Origin: Hemerocallis citrina | Taxonomy: Eukaryota; Streptophyta; Magnoliopsida; Asparagales; Asphodelaceae | Direction of reading: 5' to 3' | Assembly (NCBI GenBank): GCA_017893485.1 | Contig: CM030365.1 | Coordinates: 47,923,712 to 47,987,711 of the forward strand | DNA length: 64,000 bases | Part shown: piece after piece, positions 23,784 through 35,300 of the stretch | Position numbering within the stretch: the first letter of the stretch is position 1 | Layout of the letters: each line of letters opens with the position of its first letter | Program-made: the position numbers and the translations under genes | Notes under the pieces: generated by a model | Told to the model about the DNA's origin: nothing | Databases searched by the model: none | Seen by the model: the letters and a program-made list of their open reading frames with translations, nothing else

Positions 23784-23849
23784 AGTGGATTAGGATTTGT
23801 TTGTGTGCGTACGAGTTAGGTACGGGGTGTTACAGATGGCATCAGAGCC
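23784..23849 (+). mobile_element. Right part of the split LTR with primer-binding site
   Basis: After the AGTGG duplication, the LTR begun at 14657 ends at 23834 (TACGGGGTGTTACA). TGGCATCAGAGCC at 23837-23849 is a one-mismatch tRNA-Met primer site. The following phrase TTTCGACACCG is shared with the miniature element at 11449, indicating related elements. No 3' LTR was found, so this copy is truncated. Confidence 0.75.
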
Positions 23850-25718
23850 AACTTTCGACACCGAATGTAGATCTTATATTAAGATCATATTTACTCAATA
23901 CATGTGAATGAGAAGATTAACTATTTTTTCTTCTATTATAATTTATACAATTATCTTTAATTATGAGTGTATTTCTGACTGTTCATACGCTAATTCATCA
24001 ATTTATACACATCCCAAATGCAAATTTTCCATTTATAGATTCGGAACATTTGTTTAGTTATACTGTAAGTTATTAGAAAATTTTGTAGATCTGATTTAAT
24101 TTGTCAAATAAATATATGGAACTGTTTATTGCAGGTTGTTGATAATTCAATTCATCTGCTAAATATCCTATGTTTCTATCTTCAACCTTCGATGTTTTAA
24201 CGTTTATGATAAGTGTCAGGGGATTAAGAATTTTAACCTTCAAAATTCCCAAAAAAAAGTGTTCTCCCTCTTAACTGCACTTGATTAGCACTTGGTTGTT
24301 GAAGTAATTGACTTGATTGTTTTTTTTTATAAGGGAAATAACTAGCTTGATTGTTGAATAATAACAATTTCTTTTTTAGCTATAAGAGAAAGAAATATTA
24401 TATAAGCTATCTATAAGGAGACTTAATTAATTGTTGAGTTTCTAACCCAAAGAGCCGAAGACAATAAGTACTTTATGTGGTATTGAAACTTATATTTTAC
24501 ATAAAACTGTCTGTGTATATTAGAACTCTACTCTTAACTTATTCATATACAGTACCAGATTCGAGTCTATATTGTTTTGATAACACATTTTATAATATGA
24601 CATTATTTTGTAACGTATGACACTGTTTTTTTTTGGAGCAAGCCGATTTATAAGCAAGCTTTTGGATATATATAGTTCCTTGATTCGGGGTTAAGCATTC
24701 TCAGAACATATCAAAATAGGGTGAAGCTTCTCATTAGAATCTCTTGCGCTGAGAGAAGTCTTACACCTGATGAGGATATCTTATCCTCTATTGTATTAAA
24801 TAAATTTAATGCCTCTGAAGCGAAACAATTTGAGCATATGCACTAATCACCTTCAAGACATGAATTTCCTTGATATAATTTTCTTTAATAAACTCGGTAT
24901 AATGGCATATTATACTACTTATTGTGTTTTTTTCATATGTAAGCAAGCTTGAAAAATTATACTATATTACCTACTTAATGGTTGTTTACATGCTCCATCT
25001 TTTAATAGTGAGAGGACCTTACATTGGATTATCTATTCAAGAGGCAAGAACTACTAAATTTGTTAAATAAGACCCATTTCGGTTTCAAAGTGGAACTTCT
25101 ACAATATCTTTTTCAGAGACAATGATTTAACATTTATTCCACCTTTCCCTCAAAAAAAAAAAATGATTTAACATATTTTCTTTATAAAAGAAAATTGATC
25201 GTGTTAACATGGTTGCATCAACATTCGAGCAAGAAGTAATTAAAGTTAACAACAAAAATATATAGGGGAACACTAGAGATGATGATCTCTTCTATTTGTA
25301 ATTATGTTTTGTTAGATATATAATAAGCATTGAACAAAGAGATAGCTGGGATTACTTGGGAATATATTTGCCCTCTTTTTTCCTATTTTGTACTTTCTCT
25401 TTATTGAAGATTTTGGACATGTATAATATTTGTTAAATATCATATTTTGCGTTAAATGTGTTTTGAATATAAGAGGTTCAATGAAAAAACTTAATAAACT
25501 AATAAGAATTACTTCAATATTCACTATAGAAAATGATGTTCATGAATTATAACTGTATAGTTGAACTATACTAGAATAGCCATATACAATAGTGCATCTA
25601 CCCCTAATGTTGTTTCTTTTTTAGTTTTAGTTGACGGCTGATATAATCTTTGATTTAAATATGCGGTTGAGATTTAATTTGGTGATTGATTTTAAATGGA
25701 TTATTATAACTTTGTTTA
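23850..25718. other. AT-rich DNA without recognisable gene
   Basis: No coding frame above background and no clear repeat ends. It may include decayed interior of the truncated LTR element. Confidence 0.45.
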
Positions 25719-26399
25719 TCAAACACTAGGGGTGGACAACTATTATCCGAACCGGCCAATGCGAACCAGTCCAACCCGAACTAACTGGTTTTTAACCGAA
25801 CCAATTGGGAGTTTGGATTGGTCCGGTTCTTGATCTTCAATAACCAACTGTACCGGTTCGGATGTTGGATGGAGCTTTCAAATAACCGATGAAACCGAAC
25901 CGACCGTACCTCTATGCATAAGTCCATAAAAAATCTAGTTCTCCTTTAATTTTTTGAATATACAAATAGTCATTTCTCATTTTCTTGGAGATACAAATAG
26001 CCTTCTTTAATTTTTTAATACAAACCGAACAATTGTTCTACCTATATTTTGATTCTTCATAATCCTGTGTGTTATTTTGTTGAGAAATGCTTGATTAACA
26101 ATGTGGCCCAGTATAATAGAATCATGAATTTGATATAACATTTAGTAGTTACTTTAATCAAAGTCAAACAGAAATTGTTTTCTAAATCTTTTTTTATTGT
26201 ACATGAAATTCAATTAGCTATGGTTATTGATGTTTCTTTTATGATAATAAACTAAGATTACAGAAGCATGCAAGTGAAAAAACAGTTTATCTCACCCATT
26301 TAAACATCATAATCTCAAACAATTAATGCAAAATTCATTAACAACTTGTGGTTTTATGAATCTTCATTTTAAATTCATTTTCTGAATAACAAATAGTAA

Positions 26400-26703
26400 G
26401 GCTGTGTTTGGATAGCATTTTAAAAACTGTTTTCAGTTTTTTGAAAATTATCAATGAAAAAATCATGTTTGGATAGGTGCTTTTGCAAAATTGGTTCTGA
26501 AAATTTTCCGAAATGTGTTGTTTTAAAATGCGTTTTTAGAAAACATAAAAAACCTGTTTTCTGAGATAAGTTTTTTTATTTCTCAACCAACATACTGTAT
26601 TTCTATATGTATATATGTATACATTATGTACGTATACAGTATGTATGTATATGTATGTATATATAATAGTATGTATATATTATTATTATTATTATTATCA
26701 TCA

Positions 26704-26743
<40 letters not shown>

Positions 26744-26802
26744 ATATTTTATATATTATTATACATATAATTATTATATTTATTCTTACATAATATATTC
26801 TT

Positions 26803-26834
<32 letters not shown>

Positions 26835-27654
26835 ATACTATTATTATAATATATTATTATTTCATATATACAATTTTATATATAATATTATTATAATATA
26901 TTATTATTTCATATATACTATTTTATATATAGTATTATTATTATTATATTATTATTATTATTATTATATATTATTATATATATTAATATTATTTTTTTAA
27001 AATATAGTGTGTGTATATATATATATATATATATACACTATTATTATAATATATTATTATTTCATATATACTATTTTATATATACTGTTATAATAATCTA
27101 TTATTATTATAATATATATTATTAATATTATATATTAATATTATATATTATTATAGATATTATTATATAATTTATTATTATTATAATAAATTGTTTAATA
27201 TATAATTATAATATATTATTATTACATATACATTATTATAATTATTATATATTATTATATATATGTATATTATTAAATATGTTTATTATAATAAATTATT
27301 TTATATTATTATATATCAGTATGTATGTATATGTATACAATATGTATGTATCAGAGCATATATACTGTATATAGTATATACATACAACCAAACCTATACA
27401 TACATTATATATAATAGAATAAAATATAGAGTATTTATGTATATACATATATATATGAATACGGATTATATATACATACATACTGTATACAGTTTACCAA
27501 ACACCTGTTATACTTTAATTTTGAAAAAACTATTTTATGAAAAAGTTTACCAAACAATACTCTGTTTTCGAAAATCACAAAAAACAACTTCATAATTTTT
27601 TTTCCAAAAACTATGTTTAAAATGAATTTTCAACACAACGAACCAAACGCAGCC
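26400..27654. mobile_element. PIF/Harbinger (Tourist-like) element nested in the hAT, TSD TAA
   Basis: Ends GGCTGTGTTTGG and CCAAACGCAGCC, with TAA on both sides (26397-26399 and 27655-27657). GGC-TGTTTGG ends with a 3-bp TWA target are typical of this superfamily. Its middle (about 26585-27490) is a long irregular run of ATT/TAT/ATTATT repeats with a CTT block. No coding sequence. Confidence 0.78.
26680..27260. repeat. Complex ATT/TA/CTT microsatellite
   Basis: Stretches of ATT, TATA and a clean CTT run near 26801-26832 mix with repeated TATTATTTCATATATACTATTTTATATATA blocks. The same blocks recur at 54.8-55.5 kb. Confidence 0.85.
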
Positions 27655-27915
27655 TAAGTTGTTTCTTAAGCTTGATTGAAGCCGATCTTTTAAATTTCAA
27701 CAAAATTATGAATGATGTTGAAGGTGAAAAGTAACACACCAAACCGATCATCCAATCCAATCCAAACCGAGCTTAATCGGCTTGGATGGAAACCGATCCA
27801 ATTAAGGTTTGGATTGGTTGCGGATGAGAAAATTAAAAAACCGATCTTCTTTGGATCGGTAGTGGATGATCCATATTAGGTCGGATACCGACCGATGCCC
27901 ACACCTATCAAACAC

Positions 27916-28030
27916 TCACAACCATCATTGACACACCCTATTTTGATATGAATGATAACTATTTTTTAGTGTGCAATTTGCACAGGGATATACTACTGTA
28001 GTTGTAATAAAAATTGTATATGTGACAATT
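27916..28030. other. Short intergenic stretch with a decayed Helitron-like end
   Basis: GTGCAATTTGCACAGGGATATACTAC at about 27971-27996 resembles the Helitron end at 13714-13741, but its terminus is not CTRR. Confidence 0.35.
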
Positions 28031-28049
28031 CATTTTGGGTTTTTGTTTA

Positions 28050-28096
28050 GGCCCATTGTCTTTCCCATACAATTTGTTGGGTAACTTGGGTGGGCC
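28050..28096 (+). promoter_or_regulatory. Site II (TCP-type) elements upstream of DEG5
   Basis: GGCCCA at 28050-28055 and TGGGCC at 28091-28096 lie 135-180 bases before the ATG. Such paired site II words are common in promoters of plant housekeeping and chloroplast genes. No clear TATA box was seen. Confidence 0.5.
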
Positions 28097-28230
28097 ATGT
28101 TAGCTCAATCCTGTGTCAACACCCTCAACAGTATCTTCAACAATCTACTCCAAGAAAATGTACGCATGGAAGAAGATGAACCATTTGTATATAGCCGGTA
28201 CGAATTGTGAGCAAAAAATTACCATACAGT

Positions 28231-29303
28231 ATGTTTCTCCTTTCCCTGCCTCTCTCTCCCTCTCCCCAAATCTCTCCATTTTCATCAGTGATTCAAGAAC
28301 GATCGCTACCTCCTGCAAATCCACACAAGTTGTTAACAACCCGTAGAAAAACACTCTCACTTGCCTTGTTTTCTCTTCTTCCCCTTTTGCAGCATCAAAT
28401 TGCAAAGGCTGAGAGTAATGATGAATCCCAACAAGAAGAAGAACGGGTGGTTCAAATCTTTCAGGTTCTTATCTCTCACACTTCCTTTATTTGTTTTTTG
28501 TTGCTCTAAAAACCCAGAACGATTTAATGGAAGAAACCCATTAATTTAGGGTGCTTCTCCTTCGGTTGTGTTCATCAAAGATTTGGAGTTGCAATCAAAA
28601 GGTGCGACAAAAAAGAAGCTCCCGTTGGTTACAACTACTGCAGTGAGTCCTGTCATTGAAGATGAGGAGGAGGAATTGAGGGATGCGAAGGTTGAGGGAA
28701 CTGGGTCTGGGTTTGTTTGGGATAAGGCTGGCCACATTGTGAGTACCTTCAATTTTGAAAGAAATTGCATGTTAATCCAATTCAGGAGTATGTTTAATTG
28801 GAAATGCCCATATGGGTATGTTTTGTTTTGGTGCAACAGGTCACAAATTATCATGTTATAGCGAAATTGGCTACTGATCAGTTGGGTCTCCAGCGTTGTA
28901 AGGTTGGTTTGAACTGTTGATTTCTTTAAGTTGGGTGAATGGAATTTTGATGGTTAGACTATGAGCCTGTAATTTGATGTTTTTAACTTCTTGTTGAGGT
29001 TTACTTCGAAGATTCAAATGGTAATGCTTTTGCAAAGGAAGGAAAACTTATAGGATATGATCCTTCCTATGATCTTGCGGTTTTGAAGGTATTTTTCTAT
29101 ATAAGGGTTTTTTAACCTTTAACTTTGTATAAGGACTTGGGTGTGAGAGATGCTAATTGTAATTTGATTAACTGATACAGGTTGACATTGAAGGAGACAA
29201 ACTGTGGCCGGTTCCCATTGGATCTTCCCGAAATTTGAGAGTGGGTCAGAGTTGTTTTGCTATCGGGAATCCTTATGGATACCAGCATACTCTAACTACT
29301 GGG
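28231..29303 (+). CDS. DEG5: DEG5 exons 1-5 (presequence, His and Asp of the triad)
   Basis: Exons 1-5 contribute 78, 63, 21, 30 and 41 codons, all phase 0, with introns of only 85-101 bp. The first half of the gene is therefore compact and fully open. ATG at 28231 is preferred because it gives a Ser/Pro/Arg-rich plastid presequence and no earlier in-frame ATG exists. The segment ends in the IGNPYGY...TTG block of Do-like proteases. Confidence 0.93.
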
Positions 29304-32300
29304 GTAACTAATCCTACATGTTGTCCTAATACTGTTTGTAGTGCTTTTTGTGAAAGACTGCCACTATGGTAAAACTTTGAAGTTGTAGAAGAGTTGAGGG
29401 AATTGCACTAGTATTCCATCATGTCTCCGCAGGTTGGCGCGGTTGACTGCCCATTTTTAATGGGTCAAAGAAACAAGATAACTACCTGTTTTTTCAATGG
29501 GTCAAAGAAACGGGATAAAATACCAAAAAAATTATGGGCCGACATTTGGATGTGCACATCACGTAACAAATTTTCCAAAATTCCGCTATACACCCAGCAA
29601 GATTCAAACCTAGGTGCTTTGATGATACCATGTGAAAGGCAAAATAGGGGAATAGATTTCATTGAATTAAACAGTTAAGCTTACAGGAGTATATATAGCC
29701 CTTACCCAAATACAAAGAGCATATGTCATCTAAGATACGGATCAAATAAACCATACACTCATCCGAGACGAACAAAACAACGAGACTTGTTATAATTTTT
29801 TTTTAGATATGTTAGTTGTGCCTTGAATCCAAAAAGAAAGTCAACTGTGACCTTGTGACCTTCCTGGAAGTAGCTTCCATGCATGCAAAACATGGCAATG
29901 TGAAACCATGTGAACCATGCAAATGTGATCCCATGGAGGCTAAAATTTTAATAGGAAGTGTGAACTCTTTGGTCTGCCATTTTTTACCAAGCTTAAGCAT
30001 ATGAATCATGCTTGTATGTGTAATAGTTTCACCATATGAAACATGAATGAAAACCACATTGAGGCTTATATAAGGAGGCTATTGGCAGTCCATTTGAGGC
30101 AAGGAAGTGAGCTAGAAAATAGAAAACCTTTCACAGAGTGAAAAACACCAAATATTTTTGAGAGAGTTGTTCTGACTTCGTACTCCTCTCATCTTCATTC
30201 TCGGTCATAAGTTGAATGTTTACACTCATTTGTATTTCAAACTCATCTTGGCAATGGGTGTTTCGTCTCGAATTGGAGATATCGGAGGAGATCTCGGGAA
30301 ATTGTGATCATCTCAGATGTTCATTTTCTACGCTCGTTAAAAAAAAAATTGATACTAAACAAGATATTGTTTGTTCTACATGTTATTTTCTACACTCTTT
30401 TGTATTTCAAACTCATCTCGGCAAGGGGTGTTTCGTCTCGAATTGGAGATATCGGAGGAGATCTCGGGGAATTGTGATCATCTCAGATGTTCATTTTCTA
30501 CACTCAATAAAAAAAATTGATACTAAACACGATATTATATGTTCTACATGTTATTTATTATATAAAATATTATATAATGTAACTAATAACATGAATCAAT
30601 CACGGTAAATATTCGCAAAATTTAACAACAGTATAAAAGAAAAAGTAATATAAGTATATAACTAAATTAAACTTGTATTGAATATAAAAACTGTATTAGT
30701 TAATAGACTTACTTGACTTTGCATATGTAGCGTCCCGAATTTCTAATGTAATATCTTAGAAAATACGTGGCACAATCCCAGCATCAACTTCAATGTAATA
30801 GTACACATAACCCAAAAACACGAATAATTTTATTCCAAACGTTTATTACAACAATCTTTACAAACACAGCGGAATACAAAACACCTTGAATTACAACATT
30901 CTTTTTACAACACTTCTTTTTACGAAGATTTACATAAAGCTCTATTACACCAGTTTATCTCAAAACTATCTCAAGCATCCAAACCTCCAAACTCTAAGTA
31001 ACAACCTGCAACACATGAGGCTAGAGATGATTCCTAACCCCCAAAACTAAATGGGTCAGCCATAAACGGTGTGAGTGACATAAAACAACAAACAACATAA
31101 ATAAACATTAAGCATGGATCCTTAAACAACATGTACTGAACGAGAATAACATATACTAAACATGTATTGTGAAGTAAGAAATGACAGGAAAACATGAAAA
31201 CATCAAGTGTAGCTTAACTAAGTGGTAGTAGCAGAAAATAGGAAAACACATGCATAAAACCAAGTCAAGAAACACAATTCTACATGCGGACCCTTTAATG
31301 CGTACTTGTCGAAGTCTATGCATTCCATAGTACATAGGTTCAGTGCAAGCCCTTAACGTCTCCATATAATAGGGTTCAATCCCCGCTATGCAACTAATCC
31401 TAACACGATGACTACTACGAGATAAAGGTAAACTACCACATGTGCGTCGCCTTGCTCCCGGAGATCATTCATTCTCAACACCGCAGATCGGATACCCGGC
31501 TATTAATCACTATCTGTGACTCAATACCGCAGAATATATCCAACCCCGGAGATCAATGACTCTCAACACCGCGGAACATACTGAGGTACCTGACCCATGT
31601 TCCCGTTCATCATATCACCACTAGTGCCTGTCCTTATCATTAGGGTTTATTAATTACTCAACGAATCTCCTAGAGTTGGTGTATCCTACCGGACTTAACT
31701 CAACCACTGAACAACTGAAATGCCTCAACGGGCCCCAAACTTAATTAACTCAACCGCCGGTATACTAGGGTCACACACACCCTCTAGAGACTCAAACTCA
31801 AATGTCTAAACCAAGCTTCCATCATAAATTCTCAACTTAACATCTTGAAACATAAGTTCAAAAGAAGGGAAGGTACAATTAGTTATAGATCAAAATTCTC
31901 AACACCGCAGATCGGATATCCGACTATCAATCACTCTCAACACCGCAGATTGGATACCCGGCTATCAATCACTATCAGTGACTCTCAACACCGCAGAGTA
32001 TACCCAACCCCGGAGATCAATGACTCAATACCGCAGAATATACCCGACCCTAAAGATCAATAACTTTCAACACCGCAGATCGGATACCCGGCTATCAATC
32101 ACTCTCAACACCACAGATCGGATACCCGGCTATCAATCACTATCAGTGACTCTCAACACCGCAGAGTATACCCAACTCCGGAGATCAATGACTCTCAACA
32201 CCGCAGAATATATCCGACCCCAAAGATCAATAACTTTCAACACCGCAGATCGGATACCCGACTATCAATCACTCTCAACACGCAGATCGGATACCCGGCT

Positions 32301-35300
32301 ATCAATCACTCTCAATACGCAGATCGGATACCCGACTATTAATCACTTTCAATACCGCAGATCGGATACCCGGTTATCAATCATTATCAGTGACTCTCAA
32401 CACCGCAGAGTATACCTAACCCTGGAGATCAATGACTCTCAACACTGCTGAATATACCCGACCCCAAAGATCAATAACTTGAAAGAACATTCATAGATAT
32501 AAGAATACATCAGTACCAGTCGACTAATACGGAAGTAAGTCGACTGTCCAGAAGGAAAATTCCATGATTTTAAGAAAATAAGTTAAGTGTTATAAGTTGA
32601 CTTATAAAAGTCATAAGTCGACTTACCAGAGAATATAAGTTAACTTATAAAAGTCATAAGTCGACTTACCAGAGGGTTATAAGTTGACTTATAGAAGTCA
32701 TAAGTCGACTTACCAGAGGGTTTTAAGTTGACTTATAGAAATCATAAGTCGACTTACCAGATGGTTTCAAGTCGACTTAAAATTGTCATAGGTCGACTGT
32801 CCGGAAAGAATCTACAATAACTTTGCAAAAATAAATTTTAAGTATACCAGTCGACTGAACAAGGTCTAAGTCGACTGTCCAGAATGAATTTTCAAGAAAC
32901 TAAAGACACAGCAGTCGGGTCGTATCAGTCGACTGAAGGGTCTGCCAGTCGACTGTCGGCCTACAAACTGCATAGTTTTGGTTATACATGATAGTCAAAA
33001 TTAGGGTTTTCCAAAAGCAATCATTGTTTACTAAAATAATTTGTATTCAGATAAAAATGACAATCTCAAATAATCCTCTTTATGGATACATTTCCTCAAA
33101 TCAACCAATATCTCAAAACTTAATTCTCATGTTCTTAATTCCTAACTCTTCCATTAGGATTTCTCAATACTGAATTTTTTCCACAACTCATAACCAAAAA
33201 TCTGATTGTAATCACAAGATCCAGATGTTCATCCATCCAATCCCTTATTGTCATAATCATACTCAAATCTTAACATGTTTTCAAGCAATAAGAAATTTAT
33301 CAACCAAGATCTACTAAACGTTCATAGATTTCACATACATAATACAAACAACAACCATTGCATCGCTCACATGCAAAAATACATTAAATAAACAAGCATG
33401 TCAAAACAAACAACAAAACAATCATTCACATAAATCAACAACAAAACAAAGTTCATATCATTCACCTAAAACATACACAAAGCAAAACAACATGTCACTC
33501 ACCTTAGGAATGAAGAGATCCGACAAGAAAGTTTCCCTTTTTGCGAGATCCAAAATCCTCCTCTTCAATCACCAAGAAGATAGAAATATAATAAAACTTG
33601 TGTTGTGCAGCGAATGACGGCTGCACACCTTCTTTTATACAAGCCGGAAATAAGGAATTAGGGTTTTAGGAATGCATTTGCAAAATAGTCCTTCCAAAAT
33701 ATAACTTTACATATATAGCTCTATTCTTGGAAACTCAATAAAAATCATTTAAATTAGGATTTAAAAGTAAAATATACTCATTAATCTCAACCGGTACTGT
33801 TCAAAACGTCCAGAAAATAGATTTTGCATTTTAACCCCTAAAAACGACAAATTTGCAAAAAGGTCATTCTTTTCTCAAAATTTGCAAATAGATCCAATTA
33901 ATTTCCGAAAAATCTGGAAAAATAGTAAAGAAATCCCAAATATTAAATAATGATTTATCATGAAGAAAATTTGACTTTTGAACTTCTCAAGAAAGTAGTT
34001 GCACGTGTTTCGCACGTGTAAAAGATAAATTTTTTTAGAAAATATTTATTAAATCTCCAGAAAATCATTTAAATTCATTTTCAAATCTTTAAAATAATAT
34101 TTGAAAATACGGGGTACTACAGCATATACACAAATAATAGAAAGAATTCTCACATTATCTTAGCTTAAGGTCCTGAATTGAAAGACTTATATGCAAAAGT
34201 AAAAAAAGCAAAAAGTTATATACTTATATGTTCACAATAACATTAGTGTGTCCATTTTGACCGATATTTTGACAATTTTGGCAATATTTCGGCTAGTATT
34301 TTGGCAATTTCGACCGAAATCTACACATTTCGGTCCAAAAAGATATGGAGTATCAAATCTGTGATTTCGTATCGGCAAGTTAACCTAAACAAAATTTTCG
34401 CCGTATCGTTAAAACAATGTTTCAAAGATAGATTGAGTGTTATCGCTTGTATTTTCCATTCGATATTAGTGAATCCTTCAGTGTCTTCGCTCATTGACGT
34501 AGGTCAAATTTGAACGAACCACGTTAAATCTTGTGTGTTATCTTCCTTTTGTGTTGTTCCTACTACTCTACTAAACTTATTATCTAAATTTTGCTAACTA
34601 CTCTCATTTAAGAAAACTCACCAATTTCCTAACAAGATTTCTAAAAAAAGTGGGCGAGGGATATCACCGTCCCAAAAAAATGAAGATATTTTTTGGCCAA
34701 GGAAAGAAGAGAGGAGGGTGAGAGTAGGGGAGCGAAGGTGGGGGAAAGAGAGAAGAATGGTCCGCTCTGATATTATGTGAAAGACCCTACCACTAGGCTA
34801 AAATTTTAAAATTGTAGAAAGGTTGTGGGAATTACACTAATAGTTGAGCACTTTTATTTGTCATTAATCGGCTTCCCTAATTAGATAGATGAGATTGTCT
34901 TTTACTCTTTGAAAGATTGGTGTTGTTCCTATTGAAGAGATTGATAGAAGTCAAAGTCACTCCTTGATATGGCTAAAAATAGGATTAAATCAGGACCGTT
35001 CGAATCGGGCACGAATCTTAAAGCTCTCAGGGCTAAAATGGTAATTTCACCTACAAACGGGTCCAAAATGGGAACTGGGTCTCTTCTTCAAAGCCCAATA
35101 ACCTATAAACGGATCTGTCATATTGGATACGGGTACCGAACCATTACAATTCATTTCAGAAGGATAAAGACGAATTCAGATTCGTGATTGTTCCTAAGAG
35201 GCAGTTTTAACCACTTCCTATCTATCCATGCCGGGAAGTAGAGATTTGTTCTTATCTCGAAATAGATCCCTAAGGAGCCTATAAATATCCCTCTCCCCCC

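Larger units (their letters stand above)
25727..27907. mobile_element. hAT element with 8-bp TSD TCAAACAC, containing a nested insertion
   Basis: Starts TAGGGGTGGACA and ends TGCCCACACCTA. Identical TCAAACAC duplications are at 25719-25726 and 27908-27915. Subterminal sequence is rich in AACCGAACC/CCGATCC words. The core is taken up by a PIF/Harbinger-like insertion (26400-27654). No transposase. Confidence 0.88.
30726..34121 (-). mobile_element. Solo LTR, 3.4 kb, TSD GCATA
   Basis: Starts TGTAGCGTCCCG and ends CGGGGTACTACA, with GCATA at 30721-30725 and 34122-34126. No primer site or second LTR was found inside, so it is most simply a solo LTR left by recombination. Minus orientation is suggested by TTGTATAAAAGAAGG (minus strand) near 33630-33645. 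Two internal tandem arrays are listed separately. Its general make-up resembles the LARD LTRs. Confidence 0.85.

Noticed and set aside
27971..27996. A further Helitron 3' end
   Set aside because: The hairpin is present but the terminus reads CTAC rather than CTRR and no partner end was found.
28145..28405. Minus-strand ORF over DEG5 exon 1
   Set aside because: Shadow of the DEG5 presequence exon, which has splice sites and family similarity on the plus strand.
31470..32480. CRISPR-like array
   Set aside because: Units are contiguous and diverged with no unique spacers of constant length; it is a tandem array inside a plant solo LTR.
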